DNA of 64,000 bases, taken from the NCBI GenBank assembly GCA_944381375.1, contig CALWKX010000006.1:1-64000 (forward strand), given 5' to 3'. The DNA is from an uncultured Lachnospiraceae bacterium (GTDB lineage: Bacteria; Bacillota; Clostridia; Eubacteriales; Anaerofustaceae). The first letter of the stretch is position 1. Each line of letters starts with the position of its first letter. Position numbers and translations under genes: made by a program. The notes beneath the pieces are model-generated. The model saw only the letters and a list, made by a program, of their open reading frames with translations. It was not told the DNA's origin and did not search any database. This document shows positions 16,324-25,547 of this stretch, one piece after another.

Positions 16324-17220
16324 CTACCGTAATCCCAACTCATCATTACTTATAAGCCCGTCAAGTTTCATAACTTCATTTAGAGCTGAAATATCACTTG
16401 ATATATCCATAATCTTTTGCCTGTTCATATCAATATAAATCGTGTTAAATGCCTCTTTCAGATTGAACAGACTCTCTTCTATCTGGTGTCTAAGTTTATC
16501 TGATTCCTTAACGTATACGCCATCTTTATCAATGGATATATATGCTACAACGAGTTTTTCCATATTCGGCAAATAATAACTGGTAAGCTTAGAAAGAGCT
16601 TTGCGGTTTGCAGCAAATAATTCTTTTTTACTTGCAATGGCCTTTAGCGCATTCAGGGCTTCGTGCGCAATATCTTTCACCTTGATAACTTTTATTTTTT
16701 CACAAAGCAGCTTAATCTTTTCTGCATAAGAGCTAATTACATAAAGCGTGTTTTCATCCAATACGTCTTCCGCACTCCCCTGCGCAGTTTTACCAAACGA
16801 TCTTGACGGCAATCTGCTTACTGCTAAGGAGATTATTGCCTTAAGCTTATCGTTGCTGCCTTTGTGCTGGCGTTTTATCATATCAACTTTATAGCTCTTT
16901 ACTTCGAGCGTTGTAAAATAAGTGTCTTTCTCGTCATAAGAATCTATCAAATATATTTGATCAAGAGGTATAACTATATTTTCTTCTCCGCTTGCAAAAA
17001 TAATTTTTTTGTCAGTAAGTACAAATACTCCTTTGAAACTGCCTTTTTGAGGCATTGTATCATCAGGGGAGCTTTTCAGAGCAAATTCAAATGTATCAAT
17101 TATTACATATTTTACTTCTTCAGCTTCTTCTACAAGCGATTCCGCGTGAGATATATCTTTACTATATACTGAAATCGCTTCTCCTTTTTTAACTATATTA
17201 TCAAGTATTTTATGAGACAT
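16324..17220 (-). CDS. XpaC-like protein with an N-terminal PH-like domain
   Basis: A 298-residue soluble protein. The first half contains a bacterial PH-like region (GVFVLTDKKIIFASG to TTLEVKSYKVDM). The second half resembles the XpaC/5-bromo-4-chloroindolyl phosphate hydrolysis family, with SYYLPNMEKLV and the closing MDISSDISALNEVM. Family function is poorly known; XpaC is often next to TelA. Three ATGs run in tandem; the third is used because AAGGCGG is about 7 nt upstream. TelA is not nearby. Confidence 0.6.
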   Translation of the reverse strand: MSHKILDNIVKKGEAISVYSKDISHAESLVEEAEEVKYVIIDTFEFALKSSPDDTMPQKGSFKGVFVLTDKKIIFASGEENIVIPLDQIYLIDSYDEKDTYFTTLEVKSYKVDMIKRQHKGSNDKLKAIISLAVSRLPSRSFGKTAQGSAEDVLDENTLYVISSYAEKIKLLCEKIKVIKVKDIAHEALNALKAIASKKELFAANRKALSKLTSYYLPNMEKLVVAYISIDKDGVYVKESDKLRHQIEESLFNLKEAFNTIYIDMNRQKIMDISSDISALNEVMKLDGLISNDELGLR

Positions 17221-17326
17221 CATCATACCGCCTTATAATTTTATGTAAAGATTATAACCATTCTACCCCATAATTGATATAGTACACGATTATTATAAAT
17301 TTATTTAAAATAAATAAAATATACTA

Positions 17327-17356
17327 TTGACAGTTGAACAATCAATCAACTATAAT
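17327..17356 (+). promoter_or_regulatory. Promoter and ArsR-type operator of the cad operon
   Basis: TTGACA (17327-17332) and TATAAT (17351-17356) are both consensus, with an 18-nt spacer. Within the spacer GTTGA (17333-17337) and TCAAC (17346-17350) form a dyad, the usual layout of an ArsR/SmtB operator. Repressor bound here would block polymerase until metal releases it. Confidence 0.8.
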
Positions 17357-17401
17357 GTTTTTACAGTTGTTTAATTGCTCAATTGAAAAATGGAGTTTGT
17401 T

Positions 17402-17761
17402 ATGGAAAAAGAAAATTTTTTTTGCGATTGCAATGTAATACATTATGATGTGGTGAATAAAACAAAAGAAGCAATGCTTTCGGAGGAAACTTTTACTGAT
17501 TTATCTGAATTTTATAAAGTATTCTCCGACAGCACAAGAATTAAAATAATATGGGCGTTAGACAACAATGAAATGTGTGTATGCGATTTATCCAATGTAC
17601 TCGGCATGACTAAATCGGCAGTATCTCACCAGCTCGGAATATTAAGGCAAGCAAAACTCGTAAGCTATAGAAGAGAAGGCAAGAATGTATTTTATGCGCT
17701 AAAGGACGAACATGTAAGGCAAATCTTCGAAGCAGGACTTGAGCATATTAATGAAAGGTAG
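17402..17761 (+). CDS. cadC: ArsR/SmtB metal-sensing repressor, CadC type
   Basis: A 119-residue winged-helix repressor. The thiolate metal site of CadC is present: Cys8 and Cys10 near the N-terminus and Cys59 and Cys61 in the helix-3 motif MCVCDL. The recognition helix reads KSAVSHQLGILR. Such sensors respond to Cd, Pb or Zn. The ATG at 17402 has GGAG 6 nt upstream, better than the ATG at 17390. It leads an operon with the HMA protein and the P1B ATPase. Confidence 0.9.
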   Translation: MEKENFFCDCNVIHYDVVNKTKEAMLSEETFTDLSEFYKVFSDSTRIKIIWALDNNEMCVCDLSNVLGMTKSAVSHQLGILRQAKLVSYRREGKNVFYALKDEHVRQIFEAGLEHINER

Positions 17762-17769
17762 GATTATTA

Positions 17770-17988
17770 ATGAAAAAAACTTATTTACTCAAAAACTTAA
17801 ACTGTGCTCATTGCGCAGCTAAAATTCAGGACGCTATCGGGAAAATAGAAGGCGTGAAAGAAGTTCAGATTAATTTTATGACTACCAAAATGATATTAGA
17901 GGCTGACAGCAAAGAATATGACGAGATATTGGAAAAAGCGAAAAAAATAATCAAAAAATATGAACCAAAGGTAATTGTATCACTATAG
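17770..17988 (+). CDS. HMA-domain heavy-metal chaperone
   Basis: A 72-residue single HMA domain with the metal motif NCAHC near residues 12-16 (LKNLNCAHCAAKI). It would bind a soft metal ion and hand it to the ATPase encoded next. In many CadA proteins this domain is fused to the N-terminus; here it is a separate gene with the ATPase beginning directly at its first helix. It lies 8 nt after the regulator gene. Confidence 0.88.
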   Translation: MKKTYLLKNLNCAHCAAKIQDAIGKIEGVKEVQINFMTTKMILEADSKEYDEILEKAKKIIKKYEPKVIVSL

Positions 17989-18021
17989 TACAAAATTACA
18001 CAAATCATAACGAGGCTTTGA

Positions 18022-19860
18022 ATGAAACTGCGAATTACGCGCATTTTACTGAGCGCCGCATTATTTGCTGCGGCAATGCTTATAAAAACAGACAACGAAA
18101 TTATCACGCTTATATTTTATATTGCAGCATATTTGATTATAGGTTATGACGTTATATTTAATGCTGTAAGGAATATTTCAAGCGGCCAAATATTTGACGA
18201 AAATTTTTTAATGCTCATTGCAACAATAGGAGCTTTCGGGATAAAAGAATATCCTGAGGCTGTTGCAGTAATGCTTTTTTATCAGATAGGAGAGACATTC
18301 CAAATCTATGCTGTAAACAAATCGAGACGCTCTATTGCAGAGCTTATGGATATACGTCCTGATTATGCCAATCTTATACAAGATGACAAAACTGTCAAAA
18401 TTTCCCCTGATAAAGTTAATCCGGGTGAATTGATTTTTATAAAACCAGGAGAGAGAATTCCTCTTGACGGAATTACAGTAAAAGGCGTATCTACAATAGA
18501 TACATCGGCGCTCACAGGTGAAAGTCTGCCGCGCGAAATTCAAGCAGGTTCAGAAGTTTTAAGCGGCTGTATTAACATAAGCGGAGCGCTCACTGTAAAA
18601 GTAACAAAAGCCTTTACGGAATCTACGGTAAGCAAGGTGTTAGAACTTGTAGAGAACGCCGCTAATAAAAAGTCTACCGCTGAAAATTTCATTACTAAAT
18701 TTGCAAGATTTTATACGCCGGCCGTTGTAGTCTCTGCCGTTTTACTTGCTGTAATCCCAACGCTGTTTATCAAAGATCAAATTTTCAGCGTATGGCTTTC
18801 AAGGGCTTTGACATTTTTAGTTGTTTCCTGCCCTTGCGCTCTTGTTATATCGGTGCCGCTTGCATTTTTCGGCGGAATTGGAGGCGCGTCAAGAAGCGGC
18901 GTATTGGTTAAAGGAGGAAACTATTTAGAAGCGTTGTCAAAAACCAAAACGGTAGTTTTTGACAAGACGGGTACGCTGACAAAAGGAGTATTTGAAGTCA
19001 GTGAAATTCATGCTGAAGGGATAAGCAAAGAAGATCTTATAAAGGCAGCCGCATATGCTGAAAGTTTTTCCGCACATCCTATATCTTCATCCCTGAAAAA
19101 AGCTTACGGCAAAGAAATAAATACATCGCTTGTAAGCGACACTGAAGAAATAGCCGGATACGGCGTACGTGCTGTTGTAGAAGGGAAAAATGTGATTGCA
19201 GGAAATATGAAGTTGTTTGAACGTGAAGGTATAAAAGCAAAAGATATTGCAGCAAACGGAACATGCGTACATGTTGCAATTGATGGTATATATATGGGAA
19301 GTATCGTGATTTCTGACAGGATAAAAGATGATTCAATCGACGCAGTACAAAAGCTCAAGGCATTAGGTGTGAAAAAAACCGTCATGCTGACGGGAGATAA
19401 TGAAGCTGCGGCTAAATCAGCAGCCGATAAAATGGCAATAGAAGAATATCATGCTCAGCTTCTTCCGGCAGATAAGGTAAAAATATTAGAAGAAATTATG
19501 GATAAAAATCCTGACGGAAAAACGGTTTTTGTCGGTGACGGAATAAATGACGCTCCTGTGCTTGCCAGAGCAGATATAGGAATTGCAATGGGCGGATTAG
19601 GCTCTGACGCTGCTATTGAAGCGGCTGATGTAGTTATAATGACTGATGAGCCTTCAAAAATAGCTACGGCTATCAGGTTGGCAAGACGGACTGTTAATAT
19701 TGCAAATCAAAACATAGTCTTTGCTCTTACTGTAAAAATCGGAGTTCTTATCCTGAGCGCAGCAGGTGTTGCTACTATGTGGGAAGCGGTTTTTGCAGAT
19801 GTAGGCGTAGCAGTAATTGCTATTATCAATTCTTTAAGAGCTCTTAAAATTATTATTTAA
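18022..19860 (+). CDS. cadA: P1B-type heavy-metal-exporting ATPase (Cd/Zn/Pb type)
   Basis: A 612-residue P-type ATPase. The metal-channel motif is SCPCALV (Cys270, Cys272), the actuator loop TGES at 165-168, and the phosphorylated Asp314 in DKTGT. The HP motif lies in SAHPISSSL and the hinge in GDGINDAPVL. Lacking its own HMA domain, it is shorter than typical CadA. It exports the toxic metal sensed by the CadC-type repressor. GAGG precedes the ATG by 6 nt. The three-armed element D begins 16 nt after the stop. Confidence 0.93.
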   Translation: MKLRITRILLSAALFAAAMLIKTDNEIITLIFYIAAYLIIGYDVIFNAVRNISSGQIFDENFLMLIATIGAFGIKEYPEAVAVMLFYQIGETFQIYAVNKSRRSIAELMDIRPDYANLIQDDKTVKISPDKVNPGELIFIKPGERIPLDGITVKGVSTIDTSALTGESLPREIQAGSEVLSGCINISGALTVKVTKAFTESTVSKVLELVENAANKKSTAENFITKFARFYTPAVVVSAVLLAVIPTLFIKDQIFSVWLSRALTFLVVSCPCALVISVPLAFFGGIGGASRSGVLVKGGNYLEALSKTKTVVFDKTGTLTKGVFEVSEIHAEGISKEDLIKAAAYAESFSAHPISSSLKKAYGKEINTSLVSDTEEIAGYGVRAVVEGKNVIAGNMKLFEREGIKAKDIAANGTCVHVAIDGIYMGSIVISDRIKDDSIDAVQKLKALGVKKTVMLTGDNEAAAKSAADKMAIEEYHAQLLPADKVKILEEIMDKNPDGKTVFVGDGINDAPVLARADIGIAMGGLGSDAAIEAADVVIMTDEPSKIATAIRLARRTVNIANQNIVFALTVKIGVLILSAAGVATMWEAVFADVGVAVIAIINSLRALKIII

Positions 19861-19876
19861 ATTATTCCCCGGGAAA

Positions 19877-20009
19877 TTTAAAACCCACCCGCCCGCCCAG
19901 CGGGCGCGGCCGCCGCGAAGCGGCTCTAAGCGTAATACGCTTAGCAGCGCATAAGACTTTTAGTCTTATGCGCATGCCGCGCCCGTTGGGCGGGTGGGTG
20001 GGTTTTAAA
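19877..20009. repeat. Three-armed hairpin element, copy D
   Basis: A 34-bp closing stem (19877-19910 with 19976-20009) has only two G-T wobbles. Inside are three hairpins: 19912-19924 (5-bp arms), 19926-19944 (8-bp arms) and 19947-19973 (12-bp arms). The right arm contains four G-triplets, GGGCGGGTGGGTGGG at 19988-20002. The element separates the convergent 3' ends of cadA and the small membrane gene. The architecture is the same as copies A-C, but the closing sequence is different and much longer. Confidence 0.9.
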
Positions 20010-20041
20010 CAACTGAAACTGTCACACACCATTGCCTCAAA

Positions 20042-20083
20042 GAAAAACTGCGCAGGCTTAAATGCAGTCACATAAGCCTGCGC
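20042..20083 (-). terminator. Terminator of the 56-residue membrane protein gene
   Basis: GCGCAGGCTTA and TAAGCCTGCGC (20050-20060 with 20073-20083) form an 11-bp stem. On the minus strand it is followed by a short T-run. It sits 42 nt beyond the stop codon. Confidence 0.75.
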
Positions 20084-20124
20084 GTTATTCAAACGGGAGT
20101 TTTATTAAAATCAGTGAGTTTTAC

Positions 20125-20295
20125 TCAAAACCTTTTCCCAAAGCAATCGGACTTTATCAGCACTATAAAGCCGATTACAAGCCCTATGCCCACGAGTATG
20201 ATGCAAATCCATTCGGGGATTATAGTTACAAACAGTACAAAGCACAGTATAAATAAAAATAAATCGAAAACTTTGCCCGTAAGCCTTTTAAACAT
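20125..20295 (-). CDS. Small two-helix membrane protein
   Basis: A 56-residue protein starting MFKRLTGKV with hydrophobic segments at about 10-30 and 31-50. GGGGG lies 9 nt upstream of the ATG at 20295; an in-frame start at 20346 has none. I do not recognise the family. It lies between element D and the sipL-like gene with a terminator on each side, so it appears to have its own transcript. Confidence 0.6.
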   Translation of the reverse strand: MFKRLTGKVFDLFLFILCFVLFVTIIPEWICIILVGIGLVIGFIVLIKSDCFGKRF

Positions 20296-20388
20296 TTTGT
20301 CAATCCCCCTTATGAATTGTTTCGCTATATAATATGCCGCTGCCAATAAAAAAGTTCAAATGAGGGAAACCCAACATATTATGCATAT

Positions 20389-20419
20389 AAAAAACTTCGC
20401 ATTATTATGCGAAGTTTTT
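20389..20419. terminator. Bidirectional terminator after the sipL-like gene
   Basis: AAAACTTCGCA and TGCGAAGTTTT pair over 11 bp around TTATTA, with T-runs available in both directions. It lies 13 nt beyond the sipL-like stop codon. Confidence 0.85.
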
Positions 20420-20431
20420 ACATATACTTTC

Positions 20432-21952
20432 TTATCTTGTAATCATAAGCGGCTGTCCGACTTTTACATCATCTTCACATTCCAGTGAATTATCTCTTAG
20501 AATCTTCATAACGCTGCTTCTGTTTTCCTTTGCTATATTCCAAAGCGTTTCGCCTAACTGAAAATAATGTATTTTTATTACCGTATAATTTTCATCTGAT
20601 TCTTCATAATCATTAGCTTCAATATCTTCTATCTCTTCTATTTCGCTATTTATTAGAGATATAACTGACAAATCAGCTTCAACGCTGACATTAAGCCTGT
20701 CGCCAGAAATTTCCGAAACTAATCCGTTTACAGTCAAATCAACACAAATATCCTCTATACTTCCACTCTCATCAAGCATTTTCGTAAACGGAAGCTTAAC
20801 ATTAAAACTCTTTGCGTCAGATACGCTTTCGCCGACAATAAAAACATTCAAACTGATGCTGCCGGAAACTTTAAAATCCTCATCCTCAAGCAAAACGTCA
20901 TAATCGGTGCAAAATCCCGTTTGCGCAATTTTTAAAACATCAGATTCCAATGTGAGCGGCAGACTTTCGCTAAGAGTTATAGTCTGCTTTTCACCACGCC
21001 TTATATTGCTAACGCCCTTCATATTTTTCTTAGCAGTTATAAGCTTAGCTGGAGAATATATATCGCTTATCCTTTGCCATGAGACTTCTTTCATCAAAAG
21101 CGCATCGAAACAAGCATTAGTTTTAAACTTTACCTTAATACCGTCTTCACCGAAAACGAAAGATGCGTCTTCTAGGTTTATATCAGCTTTTACCGTATAA
21201 TCGTCAAATTCATCACTTATTGCAGTATTAATTACCTGATTGACAGGAAACGTATCACTGAATACTCGATATGAAAGACCTCCGTTATCCTCTTCGCATG
21301 AATATATTACCTCGGCCTTCATTAAGGCATTATAAAGAATAGCGCTTCTGCCGCTCGTAGTTGTGGGGTTTATCAGTCTTACATTCGCCGAAATAATTTT
21401 ACCAGGAGCGATTTTACCTGGATCGAATTCAAATTCATAATCATTGCTTAACGTTAGGACTCTTATAATCGAAGCGCGCTCCTCAGCAGTACATGTATAT
21501 ATTTCATCTTTATTCTCAAGCTGGAAGCTTTGGGTTGCATTGCCGGATACCGCAGCAAATCCGCGTATTTTTACTGTCGCATCAATATCAATTCTTCTTT
21601 GCCTCAAAGGCTCAGTATTAATTCGCTCAACTGAAGCGCTGACAAACAGCGTTTTGTTTTCTCCTTCAGGAATATCCCCTACGATTTCAAACGGAATACC
21701 GGCGCTCATACTTTCGATTTGATCATCTTCAGAAAGATAAAGAGTATTAACTCTGAGCTGGCCGCGAATAGTATATGTATCCAGATATACGCTTTTGTCA
21801 GTTATGGTAACATTCCCTGAAGAAAATAATATTTTATTTAGGTTAGCTGAATTATCATTAATCTTAACGGAATCGGATACATTTATTTCACTTTCTATTT
21901 TTTGTGCTTTGCCTATGATTTCAAGCGTTTTTTTATTTATGAGCGCAGGCAT
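20432..21952 (-). CDS. sipL: SipL-like spore morphogenesis protein (DUF3794 plus LysM)
   Basis: A 506-residue protein with DUF3794/SPOCS-type repeats through about residue 430, an acidic linker, and a C-terminal LysM domain (about 455-505, YFQLGETLWNIAKEN). This order is that of SipL, which binds SpoIVA and anchors the coat at the forespore surface in Clostridioides difficile. A ribosome site (AGGAGG) precedes the ATG. It lies next to spoVT, supporting a sporulation role. Other DUF3794/LysM proteins share this layout, so the exact orthology is inferred. Confidence 0.8.
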   Translation of the reverse strand: MPALINKKTLEIIGKAQKIESEINVSDSVKINDNSANLNKILFSSGNVTITDKSVYLDTYTIRGQLRVNTLYLSEDDQIESMSAGIPFEIVGDIPEGENKTLFVSASVERINTEPLRQRRIDIDATVKIRGFAAVSGNATQSFQLENKDEIYTCTAEERASIIRVLTLSNDYEFEFDPGKIAPGKIISANVRLINPTTTSGRSAILYNALMKAEVIYSCEEDNGGLSYRVFSDTFPVNQVINTAISDEFDDYTVKADINLEDASFVFGEDGIKVKFKTNACFDALLMKEVSWQRISDIYSPAKLITAKKNMKGVSNIRRGEKQTITLSESLPLTLESDVLKIAQTGFCTDYDVLLEDEDFKVSGSISLNVFIVGESVSDAKSFNVKLPFTKMLDESGSIEDICVDLTVNGLVSEISGDRLNVSVEADLSVISLINSEIEEIEDIEANDYEESDENYTVIKIHYFQLGETLWNIAKENRSSVMKILRDNSLECEDDVKVGQPLMITR

Positions 21953-22029
21953 AACTATTCCTCCTTTATACAGGCTTTTTACTTATCAGCCTTACATTAA
22001 CAATATGCGCCGCGCTCATCGTTTATTAC

Positions 22030-22566
22030 TCAATACTGCATAATATTTCCCAGAAAACTTGCCCCTGTAGCGGCATATTCCTTCAACGACATATCCTGTT
22101 TTTCATTAATCAGAATCAAACAACCACATACCGCAGAATCGCTTATGATTGGCGATATAACTTCGTATGCTTCATCAGACGGCGTCATACTTTGAGATAT
22201 GCTTATTGATTTGGCATACGGCACACTTACAAACTGCTGGCGCCTGCGTATTATCTCTGTAAGCATATCAGACAGTCTTTCTCCCATAATATGTTTTTGG
22301 GAGTTATCCGATATGCTTATTACATGGTCGTTATCTGTAATAATGCATAAACATCCTGTAGCTTTGTTTACAGCATTGGTATAAGCTTGAGCGTATTGCG
22401 AAAGTCTTTTTACAGGGGAATATTTTTTTAATACAACCGTCTCATCATCCTGCGTGAATATTTCAAGCTGCTCGCCTTCCTTCATTCTCAGCGTGCGCCT
22501 TATTTCTTTCGGAATTACTATTCTTCCGAGTTCATCTATCCTTCTTACCATGCCCGTTGCTTTCAT
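22030..22566 (-). CDS. spoVT: Stage V sporulation protein T
   Basis: A 178-residue regulator. Residues 1-50 are the AbrB-type swapped-hairpin DNA-binding domain (MVRRIDELGRIVIPKEIRRTL). Residues 55-178 form the GAF-like domain characteristic of SpoVT. It modulates sigma-G-dependent genes in the forespore. Length and domain order match the family. It is transcribed toward the sipL-like gene with a 77-nt gap. Confidence 0.95.
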   Translation of the reverse strand: MKATGMVRRIDELGRIVIPKEIRRTLRMKEGEQLEIFTQDDETVVLKKYSPVKRLSQYAQAYTNAVNKATGCLCIITDNDHVISISDNSQKHIMGERLSDMLTEIIRRRQQFVSVPYAKSISISQSMTPSDEAYEVISPIISDSAVCGCLILINEKQDMSLKEYAATGASFLGNIMQY

Positions 22567-22785
22567 ACTATTCTCCTTTAAAGTAAAACGTGATGTTAGT
22601 ATTTGTCAAAGGAGAAGAAATATACTTAAATTGTGAGCGAAAAATTATAAGAACATCATCTAATATGGTTTTGCCAACATGTATTTATTATCCCGTCCGA
22701 AATATAAATATAAATTTATGCAAACGAAGCATTTATCATTTTTTTGTTGTATAATACTCAGGAAATAAAAACAGAGGTGACAAGC

Positions 22786-23553
22786 ATGAGGATTTATTTC
22801 TTTAGCTGCGGAAGTCTTACAAGTAAAAAAAACGTATTTTATGATGATGCTCCTGATGAAGATTTTGAAGTTCCCGTTCCTTTTTATTTGATAATTCACA
22901 ATGACAATTATATATTATTTGATACGGGTAATCATAAAAATGATATTGAAGGTCATTATCCTCCTTTGGTTACAGGTTCTTCAAAACCGCACTTCACAAA
23001 AGATGAATGGGCTCCCAACGCTATGCAAAGCATAGGAGTTGAGCCGGAAAAAATAAATTATATAATAGCCTCACATTTGCATCATGACCACTGCGGAGCT
23101 CTTACGGAATTTCCTAATGCACAAATTATCGTACAAAAAAAGGAATACGAATTTGCACACGCACCTACGGACAATATGAAACGCGCATACTATGAATGCG
23201 AATTCCCTGCTGATCTTGACTGGAAATTTATAGACGGTGAGAATGAGCCGGTATTTGATTTGTTTAATGATGGAAGACTGCTGATTTATTTTACTCCAGG
23301 ACATACTCCAGGTCAGCAATCACTGCTTGTTAAGTCTGATAATAACGGCAGTCTAATGTTTACTTCTGATGCGTGTTATCTTCAAGATTCAATAAAAAAA
23401 GACGTCATGCCCGGACTTATATATAACAAAGACGCCTACATTAAAAATATTGCTTTATTTAAGCAACTCAGCAAAAATGGCGTAAAAATAATAGTGGGCC
23501 ATGATCCTCAAGCTTGGGCCGCGTATAAGCATGCGCCGTTATATTATGAATAA
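22786..23553 (+). CDS. Metallo-beta-lactamase fold hydrolase (AHL-lactonase-like)
   Basis: A 255-residue hydrolase. The metal motif HLHHDH (H97, H99, D101, H102) and a later GHTPGQQ histidine, the SDAC aspartate and the final GHD histidine complete the two-metal site. It belongs to the N-acyl homoserine lactonase-like group; the true substrate is not predictable. ATG 22786 has GAGGTG upstream, while the upstream in-frame start lacks one. It converges on the YeiH gene with a shared terminator. Confidence 0.8.
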   Translation: MRIYFFSCGSLTSKKNVFYDDAPDEDFEVPVPFYLIIHNDNYILFDTGNHKNDIEGHYPPLVTGSSKPHFTKDEWAPNAMQSIGVEPEKINYIIASHLHHDHCGALTEFPNAQIIVQKKEYEFAHAPTDNMKRAYYECEFPADLDWKFIDGENEPVFDLFNDGRLLIYFTPGHTPGQQSLLVKSDNNGSLMFTSDACYLQDSIKKDVMPGLIYNKDAYIKNIALFKQLSKNGVKIIVGHDPQAWAAYKHAPLYYE

Positions 23554-23573
23554 AAGCCATACAGGCTTTTTTT
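23552..23573. terminator. Bidirectional terminator between convergent genes
   Basis: AAAAGCC and GGCTTTT flank an ATACA loop; T-runs follow on both strands. It serves the metallo-hydrolase (plus) and YeiH-family (minus) genes, overlapping the former's stop. Confidence 0.8.
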
Positions 23574-23575
23574 AT

Positions 23576-24607
23576 TTACCACAACCCCATGACTCTCTGC
23601 ATAAGCAAACTGACAACAGTGATGCTTACCCAGCAGCAGAAACCAAGAGCTAACGGTTTCGCGCCGGATTTCATGAGTTTGACAATATCGGTATTAAGAC
23701 CTATGGCCGCCATAGCCATAACTATTAAAAATTTAGAGAGCGTTTTAAATGGACTGAAAAATTCTTCAGAGATTCCCAAACTCAAAGCTATTGTGGTAAT
23801 TAAACTGGCTAAAACAAAAAACAAAATAAAAAACGGAAATATTTTTTTTAAGCTCACTTTATCTTTAGATGAGCCGGAACTTTTTTTCGCTCTAAACAAT
23901 GCCAAAATCAGCGTTATTGGTATTATGCCAAGAGTTCGAGTAAGTTTTACTGTAACAGCTTTGTCCAAAGTAGCGGAACCTAAAGAATATAATGAATCCC
24001 AAGTAGAAGCAGCCGCAGTTACAGAGGAAGTATCATTGATTGCTGTTCCCGCAAATATACCGAAAGCTTCTCCTGAAGTTGTAGAAAAACCGATCAATGT
24101 TCCAAATGTCGGAAATAATAAGGCTGCCAAAACATTGAAAAAAAATATTACTGATATGGACTGCGCAACTTCTTCATCATTTGCAGATATTACCGGAGCG
24201 GTAGCTGCTATAGCGGAACCTCCGCATATAGAGGAGCCAACGCCTATTAACGTTGCAATCTTTGAAGGCAATTTCATGACTTTACACAGTATATACGCGA
24301 CAATCAAAGATATACCTATAGTCATAATTATAATAGGCAAAGACTGTCCTCCTGTTTGCACAACAACAGAAAGATTCATTCCAAAACCCAACAAAACAAC
24401 AGCGTACTGCAATATTTTTTTGGAAGTGAAATTTATTCCGCTTTGCAAAGATTTTTTTTCTTTGAAAAAAATTGCGATTATCATTCCGATTATAATCGCA
24501 AATACAGCCCCTCCGATTACAGGCAATAAATTGCCGAGTATCCATGATGGCACACTGATCGCGAGGCAAAATAAAACGCCTTTCCAATTTTCTTTTATAA
24601 ATGTCAT
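23576..24607 (-). CDS. YeiH-family (UPF0324) membrane transporter
   Basis: A 343-residue protein with about ten hydrophobic segments. Family signatures include [23 protein letters not shown] and [15 protein letters not shown]. Members are proposed sulfur-compound or sulfate exporters on limited evidence. The ATG at 24607 has AAGGAG 8 nt upstream; the longer in-frame start at 24712 would add a 35-residue extension without a site. It is divergent from a TetR-family regulator that may control it. Confidence 0.85.
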   Translation of the reverse strand: MTFIKENWKGVLFCLAISVPSWILGNLLPVIGGAVFAIIIGMIIAIFFKEKKSLQSGINFTSKKILQYAVVLLGFGMNLSVVVQTGGQSLPIIIMTIGISLIVAYILCKVMKLPSKIATLIGVGSSICGGSAIAATAPVISANDEEVAQSISVIFFFNVLAALLFPTFGTLIGFSTTSGEAFGIFAGTAINDTSSVTAAASTWDSLYSLGSATLDKAVTVKLTRTLGIIPITLILALFRAKKSSGSSKDKVSLKKIFPFFILFFVLASLITTIALSLGISEEFFSPFKTLSKFLIVMAMAAIGLNTDIVKLMKSGAKPLALGFCCWVSITVVSLLMQRVMGLW

Positions 24608-24776
24608 AACACAAGCTCCTTTGGGGTATTTTATCATAAACGGAGCTGATAAATGAAAAAAATTATAATAATAATTTTGATTTTTTTTATATTTTTTTGT
24701 TTTGTTGATCAATATTCAATATATAACGGAAACATATTTGTTTTAAAGTTTTATTACGAAATGAAATTTATCTACA

Positions 24777-24790
24777 TATAGTGCACTATA
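24777..24790. promoter_or_regulatory. Perfect 14-bp palindrome, candidate TetR operator
   Basis: TATAGTGCACTATA is a perfect dyad lying 50 nt upstream of the TetR gene start and within the divergent region shared with the YeiH gene. It overlaps a TATAAT-like -10 box at 24787-24792. Position and symmetry fit an autoregulatory TetR operator. Confidence 0.6.
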
Positions 24791-24839
24791 ATAAAAAAAA
24801 ATGTATAATTATAACACAATAAAAAAAGAGGTTTTAAAG

Positions 24840-25457
24840 ATGCCAAAAGAGCCTACAAAAAGACAGCTTCAAGCAAAAGACACAAAGGAAAGGCTTTATA
24901 AAAATGCAATAAAGCTTTTTCAGCAAAAGGGCTATTCAGCAGTAACTGTTGAAGAAATATGCAAAAAGTCGAATGTTTCAAAGGGCGCGTTTTACGTACA
25001 TTTCAGTTCTAAGCATGACATTGTTGTAACGCAATCAAAACGAAACGACGACGCGCAAGTATCCTTCTATGAAACTATGGATAAAACATTGCCATATACA
25101 GAGCAGATGGTACTTTTCGCAGAATTTATTTGCCGCAATATAGCTCAAGATAAAGGTCTTGATGCTGAACGCGCAATATATACTGCAGAATTAAATACAT
25201 TAAACCAACCCAAATATATATGTAATGAAAACCGTCCGCTATACCATATATTCAAGGAAATATTTATAAACGGACAGCAAAAAGGCGAATTCAGAAGCGA
25301 CGTTGACCCAAATGATGCTGTAGAAGTATGTATTATATGCATAAGAGGCGTATTGTACGAATGGATGATAACGATATCCACGAATGAAAGGGATCCTGGA
25401 CAAATGTGCCGCAAAATGGCGAGCGCTATAGTTTACGGGCTCAAAAAGTATGATTAA
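24840..25457 (+). CDS. TetR/AcrR-family regulator
   Basis: A 205-residue repressor-type protein. The N-terminal HTH spans about residues 15-60 (GYSAVTVEEICKKSNVSKGAFYVHF). The ligand-binding helical domain is divergent, so the inducer is unknown. ATG 24840 is used because GAGG lies 9 nt upstream. The divergent YeiH-family transporter and the intervening palindrome make that transporter the likeliest target. Confidence 0.85.
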   Translation: MPKEPTKRQLQAKDTKERLYKNAIKLFQQKGYSAVTVEEICKKSNVSKGAFYVHFSSKHDIVVTQSKRNDDAQVSFYETMDKTLPYTEQMVLFAEFICRNIAQDKGLDAERAIYTAELNTLNQPKYICNENRPLYHIFKEIFINGQQKGEFRSDVDPNDAVEVCIICIRGVLYEWMITISTNERDPGQMCRKMASAIVYGLKKYD

Positions 25458-25473
25458 CCGGCTTGCAACCGGC

Positions 25474-25509
25474 AAAAAAAGTATGGCAAATTTTGCCATA
25501 CTTTTTTTT
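25474..25509 (+). terminator. Terminator of the TetR gene
   Basis: GTATGGCAAA and its complement form a 10-bp stem flanked by a run of A on the left and eight T on the right. It can act in both directions and also faces the DUF1847 gene. Confidence 0.85.
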
Positions 25510-25547
25510 CTGCGTAAAAGCATATAAAACTTGAATTCTAAAACAGT

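Noticed and set aside
17866-18107. Minus-strand frames across the HMA and cadA start
   Set aside because: They are antisense to well-supported genes and have no start signal.
23589-24656. A 355-codon open frame on the plus strand
   Set aside because: It lies exactly opposite the YeiH-family gene, has no recognisable domain, and its composition is that of an antisense shadow of a membrane protein gene.
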